Below, piece by piece: positions 16,981-28,216 of a stretch of 64,000 bases of DNA; the first letter of the stretch is position 1, and each line of letters opens with the position of its first letter. Origin of the DNA: Parvularcula maris (GTDB lineage: Bacteria; Pseudomonadota; Alphaproteobacteria; Caulobacterales; Parvularculaceae); the NCBI RefSeq assembly GCF_024505085.1, contig NZ_JANIBC010000002.1, positions 239,016 through 303,015 of the forward strand. Reading direction: 5' to 3'. A model generated the notes under the pieces. It ran no database searches, was not told the origin of the DNA, and saw only the letters and a list, made by a program, of their open reading frames with translations. The position numbers were made by a program, and so were the translations under genes.

Positions 16981-18750
16981 ATGAAGATAGGCGGTGCCAG
17001 CGGCTATTGGGGCGACAGCGCGCGCTCGACGCCGCAACTTCTGGGCGCGAATGTCGACGTTCTGGTCTATGACTACCTCGCTGAGATCACCATGAGCCTC
17101 CTGGCGAGAGCCCGCATGAAGGACCCGGAGAAGGGCGGCTACGCTAGGGACTTCGTGACGGAAGCCATGGCGCCGCACCTGGCCCAGATCGCTGAGAAGA
17201 AGGTCAAGGTGCTGAGCAATGCAGGTGGGGTGAACCCGAAGGCCTGCGCGGAGGCACTTCGGCAGCTCGTCAAGGAGAAAGGTTTGGATCTCACCGTCGC
17301 CGTGGTGGAGGGCGATGATCTCATCGGCCGTAAGGAGGAGATCGCCAAGGGTGGTCCGCCTGAGATGTTCAGCGGGAAGGCCTTCCCCCACCCCGCCGCG
17401 ATCGTCAGCATGAATGCCTATCTCGGCGCGGTGCCAATCGCGAAGGCTCTCGATGCGGGAGCGGACATCGTCGTCACCGGGCGCTGTGTGGACAGCGCCC
17501 TGACCTTAGGTGCTCTGATGCACCGGTTCGGCTGGCCTGCGAACGACTACGACCTTCTGGCGGTGGGAAGCCTGGTAGGGCACCTTCTCGAATGCGGCGC
17601 CCAAGCGACGGGCGGCAACTTCACCGACTGGCGCGACGTGCCGGACCGCGCCCATATCGGCTACCCCATCGCCGAGGTCTCCCCGGACGGCGCTGCGCGC
17701 ATCACCAAACCCGACGGAACCGGCGGTCTCGTCAGTAGAGAGACCGTGGCGGAGCAGCTTCTCTACGAGATCGGCGATCCGTCAGACTATCAGCTCCCTG
17801 ATGTTCGCTGTGACTTTACCAATGTGATCATCGCGGAGGATGGCGAGGGGGGCGTCGTGGTGAGCGGCGCGAAAGGCCGTGCGCCCTCCCCTCGGCTCAA
17901 AGTCTCGGCTACCCATCTGTCCGGCTGGCGCGGCGGTCTCACGCCGAGCTTCTACGGCTTCGAAGCCGCCGAGAAGGCGGAAGCCTTCGCAAACGACGCG
18001 GTCGAGAGAGCGCAGGAACGGCTAGAAGGCGCAGGCCTTCCCCCCTTTACCGAGGTCAGCACGGAGGTGCTCGGCTCGGGCACGCAGTTCGGCGAAGGAG
18101 GCGAGGCAGATGAGGTGGTCCTGAAGCTCGCCGTCCGCCATCCCGACGCCGAAGGGGTAGGAGCGCTTCTCAAGGAAGCCGCGGGCCTGGGGCTCTCCGC
18201 ACCGCCCGGTCTTTGCGGCTTCGCGGGGACGAGGCCCAAGCCCTCGCCGGTGGTAGAGTTGTTCTCGTTCCTCATCCCCAAAGAAGACGTGGAACCGAAC
18301 TACGACACAGGCGACGGCCCGATCCGTGTTCCGTTTACGGCAGGCAGCGATAGCAGAGCCGAGCCAGTCTCTACCGAGATCGCCAGTCCGTCAGGGGACG
18401 AACCGATGGTCACCGTCCTCCTCATCGAGGCCGCCGTTGCGCGCTCCGGTGACAAGGGCAACGACGCCAATATCGGCGTGATTGCACGGCATAAAGATAT
18501 TCTTCCTTATCTTTGGGCGCAGCTGACCGAGAACGTCGTGGCCGAACGCTTCGCCCATGTCCTGGAAGGCCCGGTGGAGCGGTACCTGATGGAAGGGTCT
18601 GGGGCGATCAACTTCGTGCTTAAGAAGTCCTTAGGGGGCGGCGGCATCGCCTCCCTGCGCAACGACCCGCAGGGCAAGGGCTTCAGTCAGGTCATGCTGA
18701 CGATCCCCGTGCGCGTACCCGAGCGCCTTCTGGCGGAGGTACTGCCGTGA
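16981..18750 (+). CDS. AtuA-family (DUF1446) acyclic terpene utilization protein
   Basis: The ATG at 16981 follows GAGAAGG and gives MKIGGASGYWGD, matching the normal AtuA start; an upstream GTG at 16963 adds only six residues. The 589-residue product has the AtuA core (GGASGYWGDSARSTPQLL, SNAGGVNPKACAEAL, DIVVTGRCVDSALTLGALMH) and the small C-terminal AtuA-like ferredoxin-fold domain (about 490-580, with ARSGDKGNDANIGVIARH). AtuA is required for citronellol/geraniol use in Pseudomonas, though its reaction is unknown. It leads an operon through 25935, each gene overlapping or abutting the next. Confidence 0.9.
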   Translation: MKIGGASGYWGDSARSTPQLLGANVDVLVYDYLAEITMSLLARARMKDPEKGGYARDFVTEAMAPHLAQIAEKKVKVLSNAGGVNPKACAEALRQLVKEKGLDLTVAVVEGDDLIGRKEEIAKGGPPEMFSGKAFPHPAAIVSMNAYLGAVPIAKALDAGADIVVTGRCVDSALTLGALMHRFGWPANDYDLLAVGSLVGHLLECGAQATGGNFTDWRDVPDRAHIGYPIAEVSPDGAARITKPDGTGGLVSRETVAEQLLYEIGDPSDYQLPDVRCDFTNVIIAEDGEGGVVVSGAKGRAPSPRLKVSATHLSGWRGGLTPSFYGFEAAEKAEAFANDAVERAQERLEGAGLPPFTEVSTEVLGSGTQFGEGGEADEVVLKLAVRHPDAEGVGALLKEAAGLGLSAPPGLCGFAGTRPKPSPVVELFSFLIPKEDVEPNYDTGDGPIRVPFTAGSDSRAEPVSTEIASPSGDEPMVTVLLIEAAVARSGDKGNDANIGVIARHKDILPYLWAQLTENVVAERFAHVLEGPVERYLMEGSGAINFVLKKSLGGGGIASLRNDPQGKGFSQVMLTIPVRVPERLLAEVLP

Positions 18751-20360
18751 GCGTCTTCACCTCCAAGACCGATACGAAATCGGACAGCTTCGCGGCCAAC
18801 CGCGAGGCCATGGGGGAGCTCACCAGCCGCCTGGCCGAGCTCAACGGCCGCGGTGCAGCGCTTTCTGCACGGAAGGCGGAGAAGTTCGCCGAGGCGGGCA
18901 AGCTCCTGCCGCGGGACCGCCTCGCAGCCCTCCTCGATCCAGGCTCGCCCTTTCTGACCATCGGCAACCTCACCGGCTATATGGTCGACACAGACAAAGA
19001 GGAGCGCTCCGTTCCCGGATCGACCATCATCGCTGGCATCGGTACTATTGCCGGGCGGCGCTGCATGGTGGCGGTGGACGACAGCGCCATCAAGGCAGGC
19101 GCGCTGACTGTCGGCTCGGCGCAGCGCATCATCCGCTGCGAGCGCATCGCCCTTCGCCAGGGCCTGCCCTTCGTCCACCTGGTCGAGAGCGCGGGCGGCG
19201 ACCTCAAGGCCTATACGGTCGAAGGGTTCGTGGAGGGGGGAGAGATCTTCGCCAATCTCGCGCGCCTCTCCGCAGCAGGCATTCCGACCATCGCCGTGCT
19301 GCACGGCTCCTCCACGGCGGGGGGCGCGTACATGCCCGGACTGTCCGACTACGTGGTGGCGGTGGAGGGCGAAGGGAAAGCCTTCCTCGCCGGCCCTCCC
19401 CTTCTGAAAGCCGCCACCGGTGAGATTGCAGGGGATGACGAACTCGGCGGCGCGAAGATGCATGCGGAGGTCTCCGGCCTCGCGGACATTCTGGTACCCG
19501 ACGACCGGGAGGGCGTTCTGGCCGCGCGCGAGGTGATCGGCAGGCTTCCGCCCACCCCGGAAGTTAGGGCCGAGGACTATACCGAACCCCTCTACCCCGC
19601 CGAGGAGCTGCTCGGCATCGTGCCAGCCGACTACCGCAGTCCTTTCGACGCGCGCGAGGTCGTCGCCCGGATCGTGGACGGCTCGGACTTCACCGAGTTC
19701 AAGGAGCGGATCGGTTCGGCGACGGTCTGTCTCTTCGCCTTGATCATGGGCCACAGGGTAGGTATCCTCACCAATAACGGTCCCATCGACAATCAGGGTG
19801 CGCATAAGGCGACCCAGTTCCTGCAGCTCTGCGACAGCTCGCAGACGCCTGTACTCTTCCTGCAGAACACGACCGGCTACATGGTCGGGGTGGAGACCGA
19901 GCGCGGGGGGATGATCAAGAACGGCTCGAAGATGATCCAGGCCGTCGCTAATATCCGTGTGCCCCGGATCACTCTCCAGATCGGCGCCAGCTTCGGTGCC
20001 GGAAACTACGGCATGTGCGGGCGCGGCTTCGACCCGGACTTTTGCTTCCTCTGGCCCAATGCGAAGACCGGGGTGATGGGCGGAGAGCAGGCTGGGCGCG
20101 TGATGCGCATCGTCGCCGAGGACGCCGCCAAGGCGAAGGGAGAGGAGCCGAACGAACAGATGCTCGCCTTCCAGGAAGCCGCCCTCAAGCACCATTTCGA
20201 CGGCCAGTCCGACGCCTTCACCAGCTCTGGCCGCAACTGCGACGACGGAGTCATCGACCCGCGCGACAGCCGCGCCGTGCTAGGCATGGTGCTGGCCGTT
20301 TGCGCGGAGGCGAAAGCAAGAACCCTTCACCCGAACGCCTTCGGCGTTGCGAGGATGTAG
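18747..20360 (+). CDS. Acyl-CoA carboxylase beta subunit (carboxyltransferase, AtuC/MCC-beta type)
   Basis: The GTG start overlaps the AtuA stop (GTGA). The 537-residue protein has the two carboxyltransferase halves: N-terminal half with AKFAEAGKLLPRDRLAALLDPG and VESAGGDLKAYTVEGFVEGG, and the C-terminal half with LTNNGPIDNQGAHKATQF, FLQNTTGYMVGVETERGGM and LQIGASFGAGNYGMCGRGFDP. It transfers carboxyl from biotin to an acyl-CoA such as 3-methylcrotonyl-CoA or geranyl-CoA. The partner biotin carboxylase is encoded two genes downstream. The AtuA neighbour favours an acyclic terpene-like or related branched substrate over leucine, but this is not decisive. Confidence 0.93.
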   Translation: MSVFTSKTDTKSDSFAANREAMGELTSRLAELNGRGAALSARKAEKFAEAGKLLPRDRLAALLDPGSPFLTIGNLTGYMVDTDKEERSVPGSTIIAGIGTIAGRRCMVAVDDSAIKAGALTVGSAQRIIRCERIALRQGLPFVHLVESAGGDLKAYTVEGFVEGGEIFANLARLSAAGIPTIAVLHGSSTAGGAYMPGLSDYVVAVEGEGKAFLAGPPLLKAATGEIAGDDELGGAKMHAEVSGLADILVPDDREGVLAAREVIGRLPPTPEVRAEDYTEPLYPAEELLGIVPADYRSPFDAREVVARIVDGSDFTEFKERIGSATVCLFALIMGHRVGILTNNGPIDNQGAHKATQFLQLCDSSQTPVLFLQNTTGYMVGVETERGGMIKNGSKMIQAVANIRVPRITLQIGASFGAGNYGMCGRGFDPDFCFLWPNAKTGVMGGEQAGRVMRIVAEDAAKAKGEEPNEQMLAFQEAALKHHFDGQSDAFTSSGRNCDDGVIDPRDSRAVLGMVLAVCAEAKARTLHPNAFGVARM

Positions 20361-21159
20361 ATGACTGCTCTCACCCAACATGATCTTCTGCACACCGATC
20401 TCGATGATGGCTGGCTGCGTCTCACCATGGACGACCCGGAGAAGCGCAACGCTCTCTCCACGGAGATGGCGGGCGCCCTCCTGGAAACCCTGACAGCCGT
20501 CCGCGATGACCGCAGCGTCCGAGGTATCACGCTGCAGGGTTCGAATCGTATCTTCTGCTCCGGCGGCGACCTGAAGGGGATGGCCGGGCACATCATGGGC
20601 GGCGACCGCGAAACCATCCGCACGATGAGCGAGGTGGGCGGGCGCCTCTTCGCGGCTTTCGCCAGCCAGCCGCAGGTGACCCTCGTGTTGATCGACGGCT
20701 CCGCTATGGCGGGGGGGCTTGGTCTTGCCTGCTGCGCCGATTTCGTGGCGGTAACCCCAGCGGCCAAGTTCGCCTTCACCGAGGTAAGGCTCGGTATCCC
20801 CCCGGCGCAGATCGCCCCCTTCGTCGTGAGGCGGGTCGGGCTCGTCGCGGCGAAGAAGCTGATGCTGACGGGTTCGTCCTTCGGCGGCGAGAAGGCGGCG
20901 GAGATAGGCCTCGCCGACGCGCTCGTGGCCGACGGTGAAGCGCTGGAAGCCTATGAACAGGCGTTGGCCGAACAGGTTCGCGGCTGCGCGCCGGGGGCCG
21001 TCGCAGCCACTAAGGAACTCGCCATCAGGGCGGCGGAGCACCCCCCTCACACCCTTGCAGAGGAAGCGGCGCAAGTCTTCACCGACTGCCTCCTCTCCGA
21101 CGAAGGACGGGAAGGCATCGCGAGCTTCGCCCAGAAGCGGAAGCCGAGCTGGGCGCCCC

Positions 21160-21167
<8 letters not shown>
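20361..21167 (+). CDS. Enoyl-CoA hydratase/isomerase family protein
   Basis: The 268-residue crotonase-fold protein starts directly after the carboxylase stop. The oxyanion-hole segments are visible: NRIFCSGGDLKGMAGH and DGSAMAGGLGLACCADFVAVT, followed by FTEVRLGIPPAQIAPFVVRRVG. In Atu and Liu pathways the corresponding enzyme hydrates the carboxylated product (isohexenylglutaconyl-CoA or 3-methylglutaconyl-CoA). Its place between the two carboxylase genes supports that step. The last codons overlap the next gene by eight bases. Confidence 0.9.
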
Positions 21168-23117
<1,950 letters not shown>

Positions 23118-23121
<4 letters not shown>

Positions 23122-24245
23122 AGTCACCCATCTGCGAGATGTTCGGGATCGAGTTTCCCCTCCTCGCCTTCAGTCACTGCCGCGATGTGGTGGCAGCGGT
23201 CTCCCGCGCAGGCGGCATGGGGGTCTTCGGCGCTGTCAATCACCCCCCGGAGCTGCTGGAGGAGGAGCTCGCCTGGATCGACGATCATGTGGACGGCAAG
23301 CCCTACGGCCTCGACCTCATCGTCCCCAACGCCACCGCGCTTCAGGCAGGGCCTGTGGACAAGGACGCACTTCTTTCCATGGTGCCAGAGGAGCACAAGA
23401 ACTTCGCAGCGGACCTTCTGGAGAAGAGCGGCGTCTCCACCAATACGCTCGAGCAGAGCCGCCGCGAGCATCTTCACTTCACGGACAACCTCACGCCTCA
23501 CGGTGCGGAGGCCGTGCTCGACGTGGCCCTTGCCCACCCTATCAAGCTGATGGTCAACGCATTGGGCGTTCCGCCCGAGATCATGCTTCAGAAGGGCCGA
23601 GAGCACGGCGTGGCCGTCGGTGCGCTAGTCGGCTCGGCGAAGCATGCAGCGCGGCAGGTCGAGGCGGGCGTGGATGTGCTGATCGCGGCGGGCGGCGAGG
23701 CAGGCGGGCATTGCGGTGAGGTCTCGACCATCGTTCTCGTTCCCGAAGTTGTCCGCGCCGCGGAAGGCACGCCGGTGCTGGCCGCTGGCGGCATCGCCAC
23801 GGGCGCGCAGATGGCGGGTCTGATGGCCATGGGCGCGGCGGGCGCCTGGTGCGGCTCGGTCTGGCTGACGACCTCGGAGGCGGAGACCAGCCAGTCCGTC
23901 AAAGAGAAGATGCTTACCGCCACCTCCGCCGACACGGTCCGCTCCCGCTCGCGCACCGGCAAGCCCTCCCGGCAGCTGAAAAGTCCCTGGACCGAAAGTT
24001 GGGATAAGGAGGGGCCGGCACCCCTGCCCATGCCGCTCCAGACCCTGGTCACCGAACCCGCTCTGAGGCATCTCGACAAGCTCGCGGACGGCGGCCATGA
24101 GGGGGCGAAAGAGCTCTCCACCTACTGGGTCGGCCAGGCGGTCGGTCTGATGAACGAGACCGAGAGCGCAGGCCGGGTGGTGCAGCGCTTCAAGGAGGAG
24201 TTCGCGGAAGCCTATGAGCGTCTGGCCGAGGCGCTCGGCGAATGA
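23118..24245 (+). CDS. Nitronate monooxygenase-like FMN-dependent protein
   Basis: The 375-residue TIM-barrel protein shows the nitropropane dioxygenase/nitronate monooxygenase layout: GIEFPLLAFSHCRDVVAAVSRA at the start, IAAGGEAGGHCGEVST in the core, and AAGGIATGAQMAGLMAMGA, the FMN-phosphate loop. Known relatives oxidise alkyl nitronates or act as other FMN oxidoreductases. Here the tight operon with acyl-CoA catabolism suggests a different substrate, possibly an acyl-CoA or unsaturated intermediate, but this is unproven. It overlaps both neighbours by four bases (ATGA). Confidence 0.75.
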
Positions 24246-25045
24246 TTCCCGTCGCACACGACTTCCTCGCTGAAAGCTACGCGCTCTCCTCCGTGCTCAA
24301 CCGTCCGGATCTCGACTGGGACCGCGAGCTGCTTTTCAAGGGCTGGACCGCCAACCAGATCGTGCGCCACCTCCACCTCTGGAACCAGGCAGCCCTCCTC
24401 AGCCTAACCGATGAAGCGGGCTTCCAGACCATGCTGACCGAAGCCATGCCGGTCATGATGAGCGGCGGGCTGCGCGCCTATGAGGACCAGCGCTATGGCG
24501 AGCTCGAAGGCGAGGCGCTGCGCAAGGCGTGGCTGACGGGCGCGGAGGAGACGGCTGATGCTTTCGCGAAGGCTGACCCCGACCGTCGCCTGCCCTGGGT
24601 CGGGCCTCCCATGAGCGCCTCCTCCTCCATCGGTGCGCGGCTCATGGAGACCTGGGCGCACGGCCAGGCGATCTACGACGATCTCGGCATCGAGCGGCGG
24701 GACGAGGACCGCATCGAGGAGATCGCCACCTTGGGTGTGCGAACCTTCGGTTGGACCTACGCCGTACGCGGACAGGACAAACCCTCTACCAAGCCCTATG
24801 TGGAGCTGACCGCGCCCTCGGGGGCTGTCTGGCGCTTCAACGAGGAGCGCGACGACGAGCGGATCGAAGGTCCGGCGACCGCCTTCTGTCAGGTGGTGAC
24901 TCAGACCCGCAACATCGCCGACGTGCCGCTTCGGGTGACGGGCGAGGTTGCGAAGGACTGGATGAGCAAGGCACAGTGCTTCGCAGGCGCCGCCGAGACG
25001 CCGCCGCCGCCAGGCATGAGGCGCCCTAGGGGAGAGAGTGAATGA
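24242..25045 (+). CDS. TIGR03084 family protein (DinB/maleylpyruvate-isomerase-like)
   Basis: The 267-residue product has an N-terminal DinB-like helical bundle (WTANQIVRHLHLWNQAAL) and the hallmark WVGPPMSASSSIGARLMETWAHGQAIYDDLG, then a C-terminal domain with VWRFNEERDDERIEGPATAFCQVVTQTRN. The fold is shared with mycothiol-dependent S-transferases and MDMPI-type isomerases, where His residues bind metal. Proteobacteria lack mycothiol, so the thiol partner, if any, is unknown. It lies in the AtuA-type operon, overlapping both neighbours by four bases, and two genes before the inositol-phosphate synthase. Confidence 0.75.
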   Translation: MIPVAHDFLAESYALSSVLNRPDLDWDRELLFKGWTANQIVRHLHLWNQAALLSLTDEAGFQTMLTEAMPVMMSGGLRAYEDQRYGELEGEALRKAWLTGAEETADAFAKADPDRRLPWVGPPMSASSSIGARLMETWAHGQAIYDDLGIERRDEDRIEEIATLGVRTFGWTYAVRGQDKPSTKPYVELTAPSGAVWRFNEERDDERIEGPATAFCQVVTQTRNIADVPLRVTGEVAKDWMSKAQCFAGAAETPPPPGMRRPRGESE

Positions 25046-25935
25046 CAGAACACAGAACGAGCGGCGACCCCTCGATCGCCTATGAGGTGGACGGGCCGGA
25101 AGGCGGCGAGGCGGTCCTGATGCTGAACGGCCTGGGCATGCAGCTCACCCAGTGGCCCCAAGCGTTCCTCGACGGACTGCACGGCGCAGGCTTCCGCACC
25201 GTCAGAGTCGACAACCGCGACGTCGGTCTGTCCGGCAAGCTGGCGGGTGTGAGAGCCCCGAACCCCTGGCTGCAGCTCGGCATGGGGATTTTCGGCATGT
25301 CGGCCGGCGCACCCTACTCTCTAGCCGACATGGCCGACGACGCAGCGTCGGTCATTGATGAAATGGGCCTCGTCAAGGCGCACGTCCTAGGCCTCTCCAT
25401 GGGCGGGATCATCGGCCAGATGCTCGCCTCGCGGCACCCTGACAAGGTGGACCGGCTGACGCTCTTCATGACCACCACCGGCAACCGCAGCCTGCCTCTG
25501 CCCAAGGGCGAGGCCCGCAAGATCCTGATGTCCCGCGAGGCCGCCCCCTCGAGCCGCGAGGAGGCCGTCGAGCGCATGGTAGCCAAATGGCAGTACTTCA
25601 TCACCGCCGATGGCGGCATGAGCCTGGACGAACTGCGCGCCTTCCACGCCGCCGCCGTCGAGCGGGGGATGGACCACGAAGGCTGGCACCGCCAGCTCGC
25701 CGCCATCCTGGAGACAGGCGACCTGCGAAAGCACAGCCGGACGATCAAGGCGCCGACGCTGGTCATTCACGGCAGCGAGGACAAACTCGTTCCCACCGAA
25801 GCGGGAAAGGACGTCCACGCCCAGATCGAAGGCTCCAAGCTAGAGATCATTGAGGGCATGGGCCACGACCTGCCCCCCCGGCACATGCCCCGTCTCGTTG
25901 CTCTCGTGACGGAACACTTACGCGGCGACACCTAA
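25042..25935 (+). CDS. Alpha/beta hydrolase
   Basis: The 297-residue protein has the classic nucleophile elbow, HVLGLSMGGIIGQMLA, with Ser119, the acid in IHGSEDKLVPTE and the histidine in EGMGHDLP, together giving a Ser-Asp-His triad. Members act as esterases, lactonases or thioesterases. As the last gene in the AtuA-type operon, it may release a free acid from CoA or open a lactone, but substrate is not assigned. Its stop codon lies in a perfect 14-base palindrome that may end this transcript or regulate the next operon. Confidence 0.85.
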   Translation: MTEHRTSGDPSIAYEVDGPEGGEAVLMLNGLGMQLTQWPQAFLDGLHGAGFRTVRVDNRDVGLSGKLAGVRAPNPWLQLGMGIFGMSAGAPYSLADMADDAASVIDEMGLVKAHVLGLSMGGIIGQMLASRHPDKVDRLTLFMTTTGNRSLPLPKGEARKILMSREAAPSSREEAVERMVAKWQYFITADGGMSLDELRAFHAAAVERGMDHEGWHRQLAAILETGDLRKHSRTIKAPTLVIHGSEDKLVPTEAGKDVHAQIEGSKLEIIEGMGHDLPPRHMPRLVALVTEHLRGDT

Positions 25936-25945
25936 CCTAGGTTAG
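25932..25945. promoter_or_regulatory. 14-base perfect palindrome before the inositol operon
   Basis: CTAACCTAGGTTAG overlaps the hydrolase stop codon. It sits 140 bases upstream of the inositol-phosphate synthase ATG. A dimeric regulator site is plausible; no T-run follows, which weakens a terminator reading. Confidence 0.4.
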
Positions 25946-26085
25946 AAAGCGTCCCTTTCGCTCAGTACCAGTCGTGATTGGAACAGCTTCCAGCCGATTG
26001 GCCGCTTGTCGCGGGCCGCACCCAACCTACCCTCCTGTCCGGTCAGAAAATACCTGTCTCTACCCGGACTGGAGGGAACCAGCAG

Positions 26086-27297
26086 ATGCACGGACAATTA
26101 GGAGTGGCCATTGTCGGCCTAGGAGGCGCTGTGGCGTCCACGGCTGCGGCGGGCATCGAGCTCCTCAAGCTCGGCAAAGCGGATGAGACCGGCTTGCCCT
26201 TGGGAGACCTGCCAGGCCTCGTTCCCTATACGGGCATGACGTTCGGCGGGTGGGATCTCTATGCGGAGGATCTCCTGGCTGCTGCCAAGCACCACAAGGT
26301 TCTGGACCGCGATCAGATCGACGACGCCGAGGAAGCGCTGGCGAAGATCAAGCCGTGGCCTGCCATGGGCGACGCCAGTTTCTGCTCGGGCGTCGACGGG
26401 GAGCACCGCCACGGAGACCTCTCTCACCGGGAGAAGATCGACTGCCTCATCGAGGATCTAGTACGCTTCAGGGAGGAGAGCGGCGGCTCTGCCGTTCTCA
26501 TCAACCTCGCCTCGGTCGAGCGTACGCCTGACCGTCAGAACCCGATCTATCACATCAAGGAGGCGTTCGAGGCGGCCCTCGACGCCTCCGATCCCGAGAT
26601 CAGCCCGGCCATGCTCTACGCCTATGCGGCCATCAAGTGCGGTGTGCCCTACGGCAACTTCACGCCCAGCTTCTCGGGCGACGTGCCCGCGCTGATCGCC
26701 ATGGCGGAGGAGGCCGGCGTGCCGCTTGCCGGCAAGGACGGCAAAACCGGCCAGACCTTCATGAAGACCGTGCTGGCCCCCGCCTTTCGCGACCGTGCGC
26801 TGAGGATCGACGGCTGGTACTCCACCAACATTCTCGGCAACCGCGACGGCGAGGCGCTCAACGAGCCGAACAGCCTCGCCTCGAAGATCGAAACCAAGGG
26901 CGACGTCCTGAACTCGATCGTCGGCTACGATGTCGGATCGCACCTCGTACAAATCAACTACTACAAGCCGCGCGGTGACGAGAAGGAGGCCTGGGACAAT
27001 ATCGACGTCTCAGGCTTCCTCGGACGTCCCATGCAGATCAAGCTGAACTTCCTCTGCCGCGACAGCGTGCTCGCAGCGCCCCTGGTGATCGAGATCGCCC
27101 GCTGCCTGGACCTCGCCAAACGGCGTGGCGAGGGCGGCATTCTCGAACCGTTGGGCGTGTTCTTCAAGGCGCCCATGACGCAGCCCGGCCAGACTGTCCA
27201 GCACGCCTTCCCCGAGCAGCAGGCTGCCCTTCAGACCTGGCTCGCCGGTGAGACCATGCAGCAGAGCTACGATGCAGCCCGCGCCGCAGCCGAGTAG
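26086..27297 (+). CDS. Inositol-3-phosphate synthase
   Basis: ATG 26086 follows GGAGGGAAC and gives MHGQLGVAIVGLGGAVASTAAAG, an NAD-binding Rossmann start. The 403-residue protein carries the myo-inositol-1-phosphate synthase core: ALINLASVERTPDR, AYAAIKCGVPYGNFTPSFSG, GKDGKTGQTFMKTVLAPAFRDR and GWYSTNILGNRDGEALNEPNS, with the conserved lysines of the cyclisation site. The enzyme converts glucose 6-phosphate to inositol 3-phosphate using NAD. It is the first gene of a nine-gene run of sugar-modifying functions and supplies the probable cyclitol precursor. Genes downstream overlap in tandem, so the whole run is likely one transcript. Confidence 0.93.
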   Translation: MHGQLGVAIVGLGGAVASTAAAGIELLKLGKADETGLPLGDLPGLVPYTGMTFGGWDLYAEDLLAAAKHHKVLDRDQIDDAEEALAKIKPWPAMGDASFCSGVDGEHRHGDLSHREKIDCLIEDLVRFREESGGSAVLINLASVERTPDRQNPIYHIKEAFEAALDASDPEISPAMLYAYAAIKCGVPYGNFTPSFSGDVPALIAMAEEAGVPLAGKDGKTGQTFMKTVLAPAFRDRALRIDGWYSTNILGNRDGEALNEPNSLASKIETKGDVLNSIVGYDVGSHLVQINYYKPRGDEKEAWDNIDVSGFLGRPMQIKLNFLCRDSVLAAPLVIEIARCLDLAKRRGEGGILEPLGVFFKAPMTQPGQTVQHAFPEQQAALQTWLAGETMQQSYDAARAAAE

Positions 27298-28216
27298 TTT
27301 TCCGGCTCACCTGCCCCCCTCGGCCGCCACTCGCCTAGCGAGGGCGGCCTCCCTCTTCCCAGCGCTTCAGGACCTCAAACGCATGCGGCGCGCCGGCGCC
27401 CAAGGCTCGCTGGCGGAGCAGGCGTTCCTCGAGGGTTGGTCGCTTCTGACCGCTGGTGCCGAGCCTTACCAGGCTGCCCAGCTTCTGCTGCGCCGCGCCC
27501 TTCTGGACAACCAGTTCGCCGGTCTTCGCCGCGAGGAACTCGAGGAAGTGCTCGACCAAGAGCGGGCCGCCGCGATCGAGGCCGCCGCGCTAGCCAAGTC
27601 CGTGGAGGGATCGTTCGAGGACCACCCTCTTCTGGGCGAGGCTGGAAAGCCTGTCGTAACCACGGGAGACGTCCCCGCCTTCGCGGCCCTCCTGGCCGAA
27701 CAGCCAAGGGCCGGAGCAACCCATCCGACCGAGGGGCGCCTCTTCCTCTACCCGCCCGAGAGCCATGCCGAGCACTGCTGGGGCGTGGCGATCTACGCTA
27801 TCCTTCTGGCACCCTCCTTCGGCGCCGATATCGGCACCGTCTACCTCGCGGCGATGGGACATCATCTGCACAATGCCTACCTGCCCGATGGCGGGTTCGC
27901 CGGTGAGATGCTTCTGGAGCCTCACCTCCAAGCGGTCATGCAGGGTTTTAGAAAGAAGGCGCTCGCCGAGCTACCTGTTTCGCTGGCAGACGAGCTGAAC
28001 GAAGCCCACGACATCATCTCCGCCTCAGCCGCGCCGGAAGCCATGGCGTTCCATGCGGCTGATGTCTTGGACAGGGTGCTGGATGTGCGGTGGCGGGCGC
28101 AAGCTGCCGGCTTCACGCTCGACATCGCCACGAAGACATACGGTCTGGTGCATGAAGGCCCGCACAAGGACTACCACGAGACGGTCCTCACCGCCGCGAA
28201 GATCGACCCGTGCTGA
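27272..28216 (+). CDS. HD-domain-like putative metal-dependent phosphohydrolase
   Basis: The start at ATG 27272 lies inside the inositol-phosphate synthase tail; a GTG at 27248 would add eight residues. The 314-residue protein has an N-terminal helical, Ala-rich part and then a His-rich core: PESHAEHCWGVAIYAILLAP, AAMGHHLHNAYLPDGGFAGE (His197, His198, His200), and FHAADVLDRVLDVRW with His261 and Asp264. The layout resembles an HD-type hydrolase, but I cannot match it to a named family. If it is a phosphatase it could remove phosphate from inositol 3-phosphate or from a glycosylated derivative. Metal and substrate are not shown by sequence. Confidence 0.55.
   Translation: MQPAPQPSSFPAHLPPSAATRLARAASLFPALQDLKRMRRAGAQGSLAEQAFLEGWSLLTAGAEPYQAAQLLLRRALLDNQFAGLRREELEEVLDQERAAAIEAAALAKSVEGSFEDHPLLGEAGKPVVTTGDVPAFAALLAEQPRAGATHPTEGRLFLYPPESHAEHCWGVAIYAILLAPSFGADIGTVYLAAMGHHLHNAYLPDGGFAGEMLLEPHLQAVMQGFRKKALAELPVSLADELNEAHDIISASAAPEAMAFHAADVLDRVLDVRWRAQAAGFTLDIATKTYGLVHEGPHKDYHETVLTAAKIDPC

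Noticed and set aside
18687-20195. Open frame of 502 residues opposite the carboxyltransferase gene.
   Set aside because: The sense strand encodes a full-length carboxylase subunit with conserved motifs; the reverse frame is a codon-bias shadow.
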